From a virus, in the IMG/VR virus record IMGVR_UViG_3300028920_000022, positions 372,001 to 436,000 of that record: a DNA stretch of 64,000 nucleotides, one strand, 5' to 3'. The position numbers and the translations under genes were made by a program. Below, piece after piece: positions 39,802 to 48,060 of this stretch. Under the pieces are notes generated by a model. The model had not been told where the DNA came from. It saw nothing but the letters and a program-made list of their open reading frames with translations, and did no database searches. How positions within the stretch are numbered: position 1 is the stretch's first letter; each line of letters starts with the position of its first letter.

Positions 39802-40015
39802 AAACATGGCGCAATGCAAACTGTGTGGTGATATAATAGAATCTACACATGTGTACGATTTTAAGTTTTGCAAATGTGGCGCTATTTTTGTAGATGGTGG
39901 TAAAGAATATTTGCGTCGAGGTGGTAAAGATTTGAACTTAATTATAGAATTGAGCGTTAAAGAAGGTGAAAACAATATCATAACCGTAGGAGAACACAAA
40001 TGTCTGATTCAGTAG
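39785..40015 (+). CDS. Phage zinc-ribbon protein
   Basis: 76 residues (69 from the ATG at 39806). MAQCKLCGDIIESTH and FKFCKCGAIFVDGG form a four-Cys ribbon of a type recurrent in phages. Overlaps deoC at the 5' end and the release factor start at the 3' end. Confidence 0.6.
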   Translation: MTKILKNMAQCKLCGDIIESTHVYDFKFCKCGAIFVDGGKEYLRRGGKDLNLIIELSVKEGENNIITVGEHKCLIQ

Positions 40016-40672
40016 TAATAGAAATTAGAGCTGCCGAAGGTGGCAAAGATGCACAACTTCTAGTAGAAGATCAGCTTAGGGCTTATACCAAAGCTGCGGA
40101 GCGGGAGTGTCTTTGACGCTACTCTGTTAGAACATAGACAGGCATTTGTTTCTGTATTATTTGAGGGAAAAGGGGCAAATAATTTATTCAAAAATGAGGC
40201 GGGAGGACATCGGTTTCAACGAGTCTCTCCCACCGAAAAACGAGGGCGTGTCCATACCTCTACCATTACCGTAGCAGTATTGGACGCCGATACCAAGCCT
40301 CAGTTCGAGCTTGACGAACGTGATGTAGAAATCATTACATCACGTGGCAGCGGACCGGGCGGTCAACACAGAAATATGACAGATAGCTGTGTTGTAGCTA
40401 AACACATACCAACTGGTATATCTGCTAAGATCGATTATAGATCTCAGTCACAAAGTAAACAGCTGGCGCTCAAAATTCTTGCCTCTCGTGTGGAGAATAT
40501 ACAGCAAGAACAATGGGCAAATGACCGAGATAAAAAGAGGAAACGACAGGTGGGTCGTGGACAACGTGGAGATAAGCGGAGAACGTATCGGGAACGGGAC
40601 GATCAAATTGTTGATCATGTAACCGGCAAGAAATGGAAGTTTAGTCGTTGGATGCGAGGGATTTGGTCCTAA
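40000..40672 (+). CDS. Class I peptide chain release factor, programmed +1 frameshift
   Basis: The zero frame starts at the ATG at 40000 (VIEIRAAEGGKDAQLLVEDQ, typical of RF domain 2) and meets TGA at 40114-40116 after 38 codons. The +1 frame continues in register with the family (FKNEAGGHRFQRVSPTEKRG, RVHTSTITVAVL) to the catalytic SRGSGPGGQH motif and a basic tail, stop 40670-40672. The product is about 223 residues. It lacks RF domain 1. The recognition tripeptide position reads SPT, between RF2 SPF and RF1 PxT. It releases nascent chains; feedback at UGA is likely. Confidence 0.85.
40102..40117 (+). other. prfB-type +1 frameshift site
   Basis: GGGAG, three bases TGT, then CTTTGAC. This copies the prfB arrangement in E. 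coli: Shine-Dalgarno-like AGGGGG, three bases, CTTTGAC. The slip from CTT to TTT at the UGA stop restores the GGQ-containing frame. Confidence 0.85.
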
Positions 40673-41367
40673 ACCCCAGGTTGTCTAAGAAAGTTTAGCT
40701 TTCCTTCGTGGGAAACAATTTTTGCCAAATCTTTGTCCTGCAATATGTTGGATAAATCAACCATTTCCCATGTGCCACTATCATGAAGCCTTAAAGTACA
40801 TTTGGGATTGACTAACCTTAATACCTGACTGGCGTCCCGGTGTACATCGTTATGTGCAAAACCGGGAGATTGCCAACATTTTAACCCACGGGTAACGGCA
40901 TTGTATCTGGCTGTGGGATGAACCCAGCCATAGTTACAAGCTGTGTGGATGCCGTATTTTCCTTGCCCCAAACGGTTGCTGAGAACCCAGCTTTTTCCAA
41001 TAGTAGAAATTAGTTTTCCGGCACTATCTTTATCTAATTTTTTATCAATAGCAGCGCTGTAATCTTCAGAAGACGCTAATGCGGTTATTTTTCCGTTTAT
41101 TTGGGTTATTGGAGAAATACTAACCTCAGCATCAATAGAAATTAGATCCTCTATTTTTGGAGTGGTCATCATTAAACCAAGAGCATCAGCTAATTCTTGG
41201 GTTTCAATTGCTGTAACCATAAATCTGATCCCATCGATTTTGGCGGCATCAGAAAATACCTCAAAACATAACTCATCTCCATCTTCACCTACAGCCGTGA
41301 TTGACGAAAATGTGTATTTTATCTTGCCGTTATCCAGAGCGTTTTTGATATAGTCTCTCATTTTCAA
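40669..41367 (-). CDS. Hypothetical protein linked to the amidase gene
   Basis: 232 residues. The central segment SWVLSNRLGQGKYGIHTACN, YGWVHPTARY and HNDVHRDASQVLRLV looks like a conserved domain I associate with peptidoglycan-related proteins, but I cannot name it. Starts with ATGA overlap on the amidase stop, so it is co-translated with it. Convergent with the release factor gene (4-base overlap). Confidence 0.58.
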   Translation of the reverse strand: MKMRDYIKNALDNGKIKYTFSSITAVGEDGDELCFEVFSDAAKIDGIRFMVTAIETQELADALGLMMTTPKIEDLISIDAEVSISPITQINGKITALASSEDYSAAIDKKLDKDSAGKLISTIGKSWVLSNRLGQGKYGIHTACNYGWVHPTARYNAVTRGLKCWQSPGFAHNDVHRDASQVLRLVNPKCTLRLHDSGTWEMVDLSNILQDKDLAKIVSHEGKLNFLRQPGV

Positions 41368-42092
41368 TACCCCAATCTGTGCATGGAATCTACGATTTCT
41401 TCGATTTCTTTCATATCGATTCCAGCTGTATCTATTTTACCACGCTTTAAGTGGTAATGGTTAACCAATCCTGTGTATTTTTCTGGTTCACTTAACACTG
41501 TAGTTATATAATTACCGTTTTTATCTCTAGGAAATTTTGAAGGTATTTTGGGGAACAGTTCTGTATATCCCCAAATCAAAGCCTTCAGCGAATTCATTTG
41601 AGCTTTTGTAGGCAAAAATACCTTCAGTTTGGTGCCATGTATTGGGGCTGTTACTGTATCATGGTCTGGTACATCATATTTTTTGCGATTAGTTTTCGAG
41701 TATAAATTTGGGTGTGACCATTTCTGTGGCATGTAGGAAATTTCTACACCAGCACCTAAAGCATTAAATTTTCCACCTTGACTCCACCCACCGTGTTGTA
41801 TGGGCAAACACTGGTAAATTGTAGCATATCCGCTTTCATCTTTATCGTCATCGATCATGAAGTTGCAGGACAACCCTCGGGCAATTAGTCCGCTTTCCAT
41901 ATGTTTGGCACGATACGTTACAGACCAATGGACAGTAAACTGGGTCAATATATTAGATAGTTGATCAAAGCTTATGTCTCTTTTTGTATAACGATTATGT
42001 GGAAGGAAATTTATTCCTTCTTTTTCATCCCACAGGATTACACGGCAGCCAATATTGAAAGTTTTGTCGCAGGCAACTATACTAGTGTTCAT
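41364..42092 (-). CDS. N-acetylmuramoyl-L-alanine amidase (Amidase_2)
   Basis: 242 residues. FTVHWSVT gives the first zinc His, ALGAGVEISY the central strand, and VNHYHLKRGKIDTAGID the second His and the Lys-x-Asp signature (usual K-x-DPG). Cleaves the amide between MurNAc and the stem peptide; a lysis or entry enzyme. No signal peptide seen, so a holin or virion delivery is needed. Confidence 0.82.
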   Translation of the reverse strand: MNTSIVACDKTFNIGCRVILWDEKEGINFLPHNRYTKRDISFDQLSNILTQFTVHWSVTYRAKHMESGLIARGLSCNFMIDDDKDESGYATIYQCLPIQHGGWSQGGKFNALGAGVEISYMPQKWSHPNLYSKTNRKKYDVPDHDTVTAPIHGTKLKVFLPTKAQMNSLKALIWGYTELFPKIPSKFPRDKNGNYITTVLSEPEKYTGLVNHYHLKRGKIDTAGIDMKEIEEIVDSMHRLGY

Positions 42093-42424
42093 TGCGCTTT
42101 CCTCATCACTATGGACTTAAATTCTGGCGGACCACCAATCACAACAACATCTTCAGCATTATACTGGCATGGAACTTTTTCAAACCATAAGTTATCAAAA
42201 ACTGTATCTGTACTTGGGCTTCCTATAATATATGAGTTGAATACACGTATCGTTATTGGGTTAATTTGTGAGTAAGGAAACGCAAAGTTAGCCTTAAAGA
42301 CATGTTTAAGTCTGCATATATCAAAACGAATAATATCGCTAAAGAACAGATTATTGTCTCTCCACAGATTTCTGGCGGTACCGACAATCACCCCTTCACA
42401 TTCAATTAGAATGTTTGTTGACAT
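42089..42424 (-). CDS. Hypothetical 111-residue protein
   Basis: ATGA overlap with the amidase gene. Beta-rich (NILIECEGVIVGTARNLW, NPITIRVFNSYIIG). No family recognised; lacks the IIK tail of its upstream neighbour. Confidence 0.52.
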   Translation of the reverse strand: MSTNILIECEGVIVGTARNLWRDNNLFFSDIIRFDICRLKHVFKANFAFPYSQINPITIRVFNSYIIGSPSTDTVFDNLWFEKVPCQYNAEDVVVIGGPPEFKSIVMRKAQ

Positions 42425-42690
42425 TATTGTATTATGTTTTTTATAACGTATTCGTCACAAGAATACAAATCACCAACACAAGAATATAAATCACCAACAT
42501 ATATAATGTTATTTTCTGTTTTTAAACTGCACGCGAAAAACCCACACTTTTTACATTGATATTGTATAGCAACCTCAAACACATTATTATCTATAACCTC
42601 AAAATCATGTGTGCTTAATTTTTCATTATTTATGGGATAATGATTCCACCGTCTTTTTATGATTTCGGAAATATTAATTTTGTGCATCAC
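42424..42690 (-). CDS. IIK-tail CxxC family protein with internal duplication
   Basis: 88 residues: STHDFEVI, IQYQCKKCGFFACSL and terminal SCDEYVIKNIIQ. A 21-bp tandem duplication (42456-42476 and 42477-42497) repeats GDLYSCV just before the tail. It belongs to the THDF/YYRC-type subfamily. Confidence 0.62.
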   Translation of the reverse strand: MMHKINISEIIKRRWNHYPINNEKLSTHDFEVIDNNVFEVAIQYQCKKCGFFACSLKTENNIIYVGDLYSCVGDLYSCDEYVIKNIIQ

Positions 42691-43511
42691 CAGCAGCCTT
42701 CAAATAGCGTAGATAACCAAGCCAAAATTCCACCAAAGAGTAGAATAACTGCTGCTGTGGATCCTTTATGTGATTTTGGGTCATCGTAGTAGTCTGATTC
42801 TTCGTCATTTTCCACCGTGCGGTCTGCGTTTACAAAGTATTCGTATATTGAATTTAACTGTAGTTCGGCTGCTTGTACTCTAACTTCCTTCAACTCTTCT
42901 TCAGTAAAGGTTTCTTCTGATTCTATTTCTACTGGCTTTGTTGGCTTCCAGGATAATAGTTTTTTGGCTTTTTTGTTAAATTCATTAGTTAGTCTTACTA
43001 CACCCTTTGTGTATAGAGACACCGAAGCAGTGTAATATCCGGCCAGGCTTAGCTCTTTTGAATATGCTTCTGGATTCCCCTTTATTACTTCTTGCCACGC
43101 TTTAGCGTAACGGCTTTTTTTAGATACAAAACGTATGTAATCTTCTGCTCCGTCAGTTGAGGTTTTGTACGCCCTAAAATGGGTTTGAATGTGGGGCGGA
43201 TCAAACATTACCTGCTTTTTATTTATAATTTCTCCACACCTGAACATTGTAAATAATTGTCCGTCATCAGTAATTTTATATTTAGGATTTGCATGACGCT
43301 TTTTTATATTACCAAAATTATAATTTCTAATTATTGACCATCTTCCTGTTTCCAATGCACTCTGAGCCCACAACAAAGCAAGGGATTTATTACTAGGATA
43401 AGACTTATATATACGTTTCCAGGCATTTCTGAGAGCAACAGCTGCCTCTCCTTCGCTGAGTTCTGTAATCTGTAACGGAATGTATTGTTTATCTTTGTAA
43501 TAATTAACCAT
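42687..43511 (-). CDS. Glucosaminidase (GH73-like) with C-terminal membrane helix
   Basis: 274 residues with an AAGGAG ribosome-binding site. LALLWAQSALETGRWSI, NYNFGNIKKRH and the FRAYKTSTDGAEDYIRFV region are typical of FlgJ/Bax-type N-acetylglucosaminidases; Glu in ALETG is the likely catalytic acid. An acidic linker and a transmembrane helix (TAAVILLFGGILAWLSTLF) follow, which would anchor the enzyme in a membrane. Confidence 0.8.
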   Translation of the reverse strand: MVNYYKDKQYIPLQITELSEGEAAVALRNAWKRIYKSYPSNKSLALLWAQSALETGRWSIIRNYNFGNIKKRHANPKYKITDDGQLFTMFRCGEIINKKQVMFDPPHIQTHFRAYKTSTDGAEDYIRFVSKKSRYAKAWQEVIKGNPEAYSKELSLAGYYTASVSLYTKGVVRLTNEFNKKAKKLLSWKPTKPVEIESEETFTEEELKEVRVQAAELQLNSIYEYFVNADRTVENDEESDYYDDPKSHKGSTAAVILLFGGILAWLSTLFEGCW

Positions 43512-43548
43512 TGTATTCTCCTTACTTTAGAAGAATACTGTACTATTG

Positions 43549-43980
43549 CTACACAATTATATCCTCAATAACCACATCATCGTCGGTGTACGAACAAGGA
43601 ATTGTCCACCACTCTAGTGCTTCATTTAGAACTGCATTTCCGCTGGGATGATAACAAGAACCACCAGCAATACTTTTCAAATATGGAACTACTATTTGCT
43701 CACCTTGGATGGCGCTAGCATGCAAATGTTTACCGGGGTTAGTTGAAGCCAATATTCTACATTTTTTGCATATACAACTATATTCTCCAAAATTCCATAT
43801 TGTTGTTGCACTAACCGACCTGCCTTTTACAATAATCTGTGCCAAATCGTGTTTTTCGTCAAACTCACCGTAACGCAAACTTGTTACACATCCTTTTGAA
43901 TCACGTGCATACCAACGAACCCCACACTTCACACAGAAATCATAAGTCATTCCGTTATAACTAAATTGATGCGGTTTCAT
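43549..43980 (-). CDS. IIK-tail protein, long member
   Basis: The ATG at 43980 shares its A with the preceding TAA; 143 residues. FCVKCGVRWYA, CICKKCRI, HPSG and the terminal DDDVVIEDIIV. It has two CxxC units and the hydrophobic tail, so it looks like an extended relative of the small-protein family. Confidence 0.58.
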   Translation of the reverse strand: MKPHQFSYNGMTYDFCVKCGVRWYARDSKGCVTSLRYGEFDEKHDLAQIIVKGRSVSATTIWNFGEYSCICKKCRILASTNPGKHLHASAIQGEQIVVPYLKSIAGGSCYHPSGNAVLNEALEWWTIPCSYTDDDVVIEDIIV

Positions 43981-44639
43981 TATTTTAGGAATTCGTAATC
44001 CCAATTTTCCGTATCATCGTATAGTTTTTCGTATAATCCACGCAATTCCATTTTTATATTTCTTTCCGCTTTGTTATAATACTTTTCTTGAAAATACATC
44101 GTATAGAAAATTGGTCCTTTCAATATGCGCTCCAACAACGCCGCTCTTCCTAAAGCAAAATCCCGTGGCGATACATTGGTTCTGGAATACTCTTTGATAA
44201 TTCCTTTGCGGTACTGTTCATATTCCTCTTCCCCCGCCCCTAAAATTGACATATCTACATCGGCAACAATCTTTGCTTCTGCCCTTTCTGGCTCTAAATC
44301 GTGCTTTGTTGCAATAATGAATTCGGCAGTGTCGTTTATTAATTTCTGATCAGATTTTCCTGCCATCAAACACACTCTAGCGATTGCTGCACTTTTCTCT
44401 TCGTTTTCCGTACCAAGAGGATCCAAAATGATATCGTGGAACCAAATAGCCATCAGTGTGTTTTTTAAATCTAGTTTTTCCGCAATACCACTTAATTCCT
44501 GTCGGCATCGTAATATATGGTTTAGGTTGTGATAAGCTCTTCCTTCGTACATCAGTTCAATCGAACGCCATATACTTAAAACACAATTAACGTCAAGTCC
44601 CAGCGTATTCCAATCTTCTTTGAAAATATCCTCTTCCAT
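43980..44639 (-). CDS. HD superfamily phosphohydrolase (COG4339-like)
   Basis: 219 residues. YEGRAYHNLNHILRC, AIWFHDIILDP (HD pair), NEEKSAAIA and VADVDMSILG are the hallmarks of the predicted metal-dependent HD hydrolases. Likely hydrolyses a nucleotide or similar phosphoester; substrate not known. Confidence 0.8.
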   Translation of the reverse strand: MEEDIFKEDWNTLGLDVNCVLSIWRSIELMYEGRAYHNLNHILRCRQELSGIAEKLDLKNTLMAIWFHDIILDPLGTENEEKSAAIARVCLMAGKSDQKLINDTAEFIIATKHDLEPERAEAKIVADVDMSILGAGEEEYEQYRKGIIKEYSRTNVSPRDFALGRAALLERILKGPIFYTMYFQEKYYNKAERNIKMELRGLYEKLYDDTENWDYEFLK

Positions 44640-45193
44640 TACAGCTCCAAATAACAGGTAATCAGACCCCAGTGCAATATTATGTTGTCCTCACCAAATC
44701 GTTTATTCAAATCATTAATAAGTTGGCTATATTTTTGTTTGGCTTCGTTTATTTCTTGCTGGATATCTTCTGGTGCCCAGTTTGTTGCCATCGAATTACG
44801 ATCTATAGAAAACGTCCTATACATTAGCGGCAAATAGTAAGCTACTTGTTCATCTTCTTCTTCGGGGAAATTGTCGCCGAAATGTAATGGTTCTATATGG
44901 TGTTTTTCGCATATATCATCTACTTTAATAGGTGGTAATAGTTTTGGGTCGGATTGTTCAATGTTAGCCTTAATTTTACCACCGCAACATGAACAAAACT
45001 TCTCTACCGGTTCACCATCTATGGAAAACCATTTAGGATAAAATTGGCGATTGCATTTGTTGCATTTATAGATAGTTATTGGCTCCGTTAATAGTTGTAA
45101 TTTGCCATAAACACACTCCAAATATGGACCAATATAAAACCCTGTAGTTGGAGCGTAATGTAAGTTTGACTTAATTGGTTGGCTTTTAAACAT
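44639..45193 (-). CDS. Zinc-ribbon protein with C-terminal helical domain
   Basis: 184 residues. YKCNKCNRQF and FCSCCGGKI form a ribbon; the C-terminal third is helical (EINEAKQKYSQLINDLNKRF). Overlaps neighbours on both sides. Unknown function. Confidence 0.55.
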   Translation of the reverse strand: MFKSQPIKSNLHYAPTTGFYIGPYLECVYGKLQLLTEPITIYKCNKCNRQFYPKWFSIDGEPVEKFCSCCGGKIKANIEQSDPKLLPPIKVDDICEKHHIEPLHFGDNFPEEEDEQVAYYLPLMYRTFSIDRNSMATNWAPEDIQQEINEAKQKYSQLINDLNKRFGEDNIILHWGLITCYLEL

Positions 45194-45443
45194 CTGTTTC
45201 CTTTCTAGGATCGCGAAATGGTCTCAACCACTTATCATCTTCAGGATCGTTTGCTCCATGCCGGCACGAATGACAAAACCCCTCTTTTGCTACTATTCCA
45301 CCACACCCAGGACAGTTTAAATCCCTAGCCCTTCTCCTTGGATATGGAGACCACGCTTTTTCGGCTCTTAATTGGCGTAGCTCCTTGAGCCACTCAATCA
45401 ACTGCTCGTCTTTATAATGATCTATTGCTTCGTCTAATGTCAT
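45186..45443 (-). CDS. Small zinc-ribbon protein
   Basis: 85 residues: helical N-terminus (IDHYKDEQLIEWLKELRQLR), then CPGCGG and CHSCRHG. ATGA overlap with the upstream gene. Possibly nucleic-acid binding. Confidence 0.58.
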   Translation of the reverse strand: MTLDEAIDHYKDEQLIEWLKELRQLRAEKAWSPYPRRRARDLNCPGCGGIVAKEGFCHSCRHGANDPEDDKWLRPFRDPRKETDV

Positions 45444-45847
45444 TTGTTTTCCAAATATTCCGGAGGAAACGTTCCCTTGACCGCCATCTTATATGCTTCA
45501 CTCTTATTCCTTGGAGGTTTTTTACCTCGCTTCCAGGGAATCGATACAACAAATAAATGATTTGGCCAAATCCTGCCAATGGGCTCGGCACTAACTAAAT
45601 TAGGCTCTCCGACCAGTATTTGATACCCACATCCCCAACCCCGCTCAGCAAACCCACAATCCGCACAAATCCTATACGGAGGAGTATGATTGTATCCGTA
45701 TGGGTCGTGTTTGTACTCTATTTCTGTAGTGTTCTTATGCTCACAGTTAAGCTGCATTTCAATGCGAGCTTCTTCAAGTGTCGCCGAAGCTACCTGAAGT
45801 GCTTGTTTTGCGCGATTGTACTTATTCCTCAGATTTAGCTTCTTCAT
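45440..45847 (-). CDS. Zinc-finger protein
   Basis: 135 residues: a helical start (NRAKQALQVASATLEEARIE), then CEHKNTTE and ICADCGFAERGWGCG, giving Cys/His residues for one or two zinc ions. Less AT-rich than neighbours. Unknown function. Confidence 0.55.
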   Translation of the reverse strand: MKKLNLRNKYNRAKQALQVASATLEEARIEMQLNCEHKNTTEIEYKHDPYGYNHTPPYRICADCGFAERGWGCGYQILVGEPNLVSAEPIGRIWPNHLFVVSIPWKRGKKPPRNKSEAYKMAVKGTFPPEYLENK

Positions 45848-45873
45848 ATCAAGATTCGAAATTGTTTATGGTT

Positions 45874-46371
45874 TTAATACCAACTTTTTTCAGGAGTTTC
45901 CCAATCGAAAAATACCGTGTCGCAAATTAATGAAAAGATTCTATCCTGTGGAGGAAGGGTGTCGACTTCATATTTTACGTCTAATCGTGCACATTTATTT
46001 TCCAATCGTTTAATATCACGATTGAAAACGTTTAGCTTCGTTTGCGTTTTCTTTGCAACCGCCTTTAGAACTTCAGAACCGATGTGAACATCCGCATCTT
46101 CCTGATCCATATCCAACCTAGCAGTCATTCCATCATCCCAAACCAGATAAGTCGTTATATCGACACTAGTTTTAACGTTTACTTGACAAGATATTTTTTG
46201 CGGTTCAGATAAACGTAAACATTCCCGAATAAGCGGATATAACTCGGTTTTCGTTGGCGCCTTTAAATCTTCTTTTTCTAGTTTTTCTATTACTGCATCA
46301 TAAACAGCTCTAGGTCTCTGGTTTTTGTTTAGGTATTTGATTCCTTTGCCAAACGAAAAATCCATGCTCAT
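45874..46371 (-). CDS. Hypothetical partner of the AAA ATPase
   Basis: 165 residues; ATGA overlap with the ATPase gene. Helical N-terminus, beta-rich middle (ISCQVNVKTSVDITTYLVWDD). No family recognised. Its strict coupling suggests a substrate adaptor or cofactor of the ATPase. Confidence 0.52.
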   Translation of the reverse strand: MSMDFSFGKGIKYLNKNQRPRAVYDAVIEKLEKEDLKAPTKTELYPLIRECLRLSEPQKISCQVNVKTSVDITTYLVWDDGMTARLDMDQEDADVHIGSEVLKAVAKKTQTKLNVFNRDIKRLENKCARLDVKYEVDTLPPQDRIFSLICDTVFFDWETPEKSWY

Positions 46372-47189
46372 TCCTCTCCCTCAATCTCATCACCCATGTT
46401 CTGTAACCGTACTATCGCTTCCCGATAGTCCGTATCAAAAAACGCCACAGATATGAATAACTCCTTCAAATGAGCTAAACTTAATCCCTCGGAATCTTTT
46501 GACCACACATCAATGGGAAGTTGACTAAAATCCTCAGATTGATTTATTAAATGCTGTAAATAAGCAAATCTCACCTTTTCACTAGGATACCCAATCTCTA
46601 CACACCGATCAAATCTGCTCGGTCTGTCCTTTATTCGCCCAGCTAATGCCCCAATGTTGTTCGTTGTAGCTAAAAACACTACCTTGTCATATCCACCAAT
46701 TCCATCCAACATGTTGAGAATGTCAGATTCGTCATAATACTCCAGCAAATGATCTATATCTTCCATCACTACTACTATGGGAGTCTCCGGTTGAACATTC
46801 CTAAATGACCCCATGTTGGCGGTAAAAACATTATAATTTTTGCAAAGAACCCCTATTCCTCCAGCCGCCACTACATCATTTAATATCATCTTGATCGCAC
46901 AGCTTTTGCCAGTCCCGTGCGGTCCATAAAATAAAATCCCCCGCCTAAATGTAAAATTGTTTCGCCTGAATAATTCTTCTTTTTTCCAAAATGACGATAT
47001 TTCTTTTACTATTTCATCGATTATTGAATCTTCAAATTTAACTAAATCTGTGTTTTCTTCAATTTTAGATAGATAAGCCTCTCCCATCCCGTTGGCAGAC
47101 GGTAAGTATATCCCAGATGGCAGATTCTCAAATTTAGTGTGCTCTTGCCTGGGAAAAAAATCTATGTTGTTCTTGGTCTGCCAGTGCAT
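46368..47189 (-). CDS. AAA+ ATPase (BCS1/CDC48-like module)
   Basis: 273 residues. Walker A GPHGTGKS (89-96), Walker B VVVMEDID (139-146), sensor LATTNN, and arginine-finger region RPSRFDR. A single AAA module with an 80-residue N-terminal region, like BCS1-type or FtsH-like remodelling ATPases. A TTGACT with a TAGGAT-like -10 lies 35-60 bases upstream of the ATG. Confidence 0.82.
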   Translation of the reverse strand: MHWQTKNNIDFFPRQEHTKFENLPSGIYLPSANGMGEAYLSKIEENTDLVKFEDSIIDEIVKEISSFWKKEELFRRNNFTFRRGILFYGPHGTGKSCAIKMILNDVVAAGGIGVLCKNYNVFTANMGSFRNVQPETPIVVVMEDIDHLLEYYDESDILNMLDGIGGYDKVVFLATTNNIGALAGRIKDRPSRFDRCVEIGYPSEKVRFAYLQHLINQSEDFSQLPIDVWSKDSEGLSLAHLKELFISVAFFDTDYREAIVRLQNMGDEIEGEE

Positions 47190-47236
47190 CCTAGTCCCAG
47201 CCGAAACGCAATCCTACCACCCACTTCGCCTTAAAG

Positions 47237-47377
47237 TCAAGCACAAATTAATACTCTTTTTCTTAGCTTCCATTTCCATAATACATTAGATGTGTCAACC
47301 GTTTTTATATGGGATGTGTCAATCGTTCCTATTACTTTCCCATTAACTATAATGTCTACTTTGTCGGAGATTTCCAT
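47237..47377 (-). CDS. Small hypothetical protein (46 residues)
   Basis: The ATG at 47377 overlaps the transglycosylase stop region by 22 bases; TGA at 47239-47237. Product starts MEISDKVDIIVNGKVIGT and has an internal IDTS/VDTS repeat, encoded by two TTGACACATC direct repeats. It fills a 166-base gap. Confidence 0.42.
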   Translation of the reverse strand: MEISDKVDIIVNGKVIGTIDTSHIKTVDTSNVLWKWKLRKRVLICA

Positions 47378-48060
47378 GTTCTGCAACTCCAATTTTCCGG
47401 AACTATAAATTCAGGATCCTGCTCCGCTATCTTCTTTACAAAATTGTCCACATGCCGACATCGACGAATTGCTTTCTTGCCTACCCAATATTTGCCGTTC
47501 CGCCGTGGTGAACATTTTCCCCTGCCATAAGAATCTATCCATACCGCAGGAGGTCCCCCACAATCCCTCTTGTATTTCTCCAATAAAGCATAAGCAAATG
47601 CTACATTCGTTGCTGGATCCCTTAGTTTCTTTAATGTTAAGCCCGCCCAAGGTCTCCCAATCTGTGGATCCATCTCTTCCCATGTTTTAACCCAGCTAGG
47701 AGCCATTCTACTAATCTGCATCGGTCCAATGCTCTGCCCTACACTTTTGGGTTTTAAACTTATATTACAGGGTCCTGGACGGGTACATGATAAATATCCT
47801 CCCACTACCCTCGGATCCCCGTCCCTCCCATGCCGACGATACCTCGATTCCTCAAATGACATCGCCGCCAATATCGTCGGATCTATGTACTCGTTTACTA
47901 ATTTCCCACGAGATCCAGTCTCACTGAAATATTCCCCCAACGCTTGAACATCTTCTCGGTGTTGGATATGAATCTTTTTCTGAGAATGTTCAATTGTGGG
48001 AGCTTCTTTGTACAATAAAGAAAACATGCATAAAATTAATAGTTTAGTGTAGGTTATCAT
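47356..48060 (-). CDS. Secreted lytic transglycosylase (SLT-like)
   Basis: 234 residues. N-terminal signal peptide (YTKLLILCMFSLLY). ILAAMSFEESRY carries the catalytic Glu, SIGPMQISRMAP is the GxMQI-type motif, and VAFAYALLEKYK the third SLT element. The extra Cys pairs fit an exported protein. Cleaves glycan strands of peptidoglycan. Overlaps the HNH-type gene upstream by four bases. Confidence 0.82.
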   Translation of the reverse strand: MITYTKLLILCMFSLLYKEAPTIEHSQKKIHIQHREDVQALGEYFSETGSRGKLVNEYIDPTILAAMSFEESRYRRHGRDGDPRVVGGYLSCTRPGPCNISLKPKSVGQSIGPMQISRMAPSWVKTWEEMDPQIGRPWAGLTLKKLRDPATNVAFAYALLEKYKRDCGGPPAVWIDSYGRGKCSPRRNGKYWVGKKAIRRCRHVDNFVKKIAEQDPEFIVPENWSCRTWKSPTK

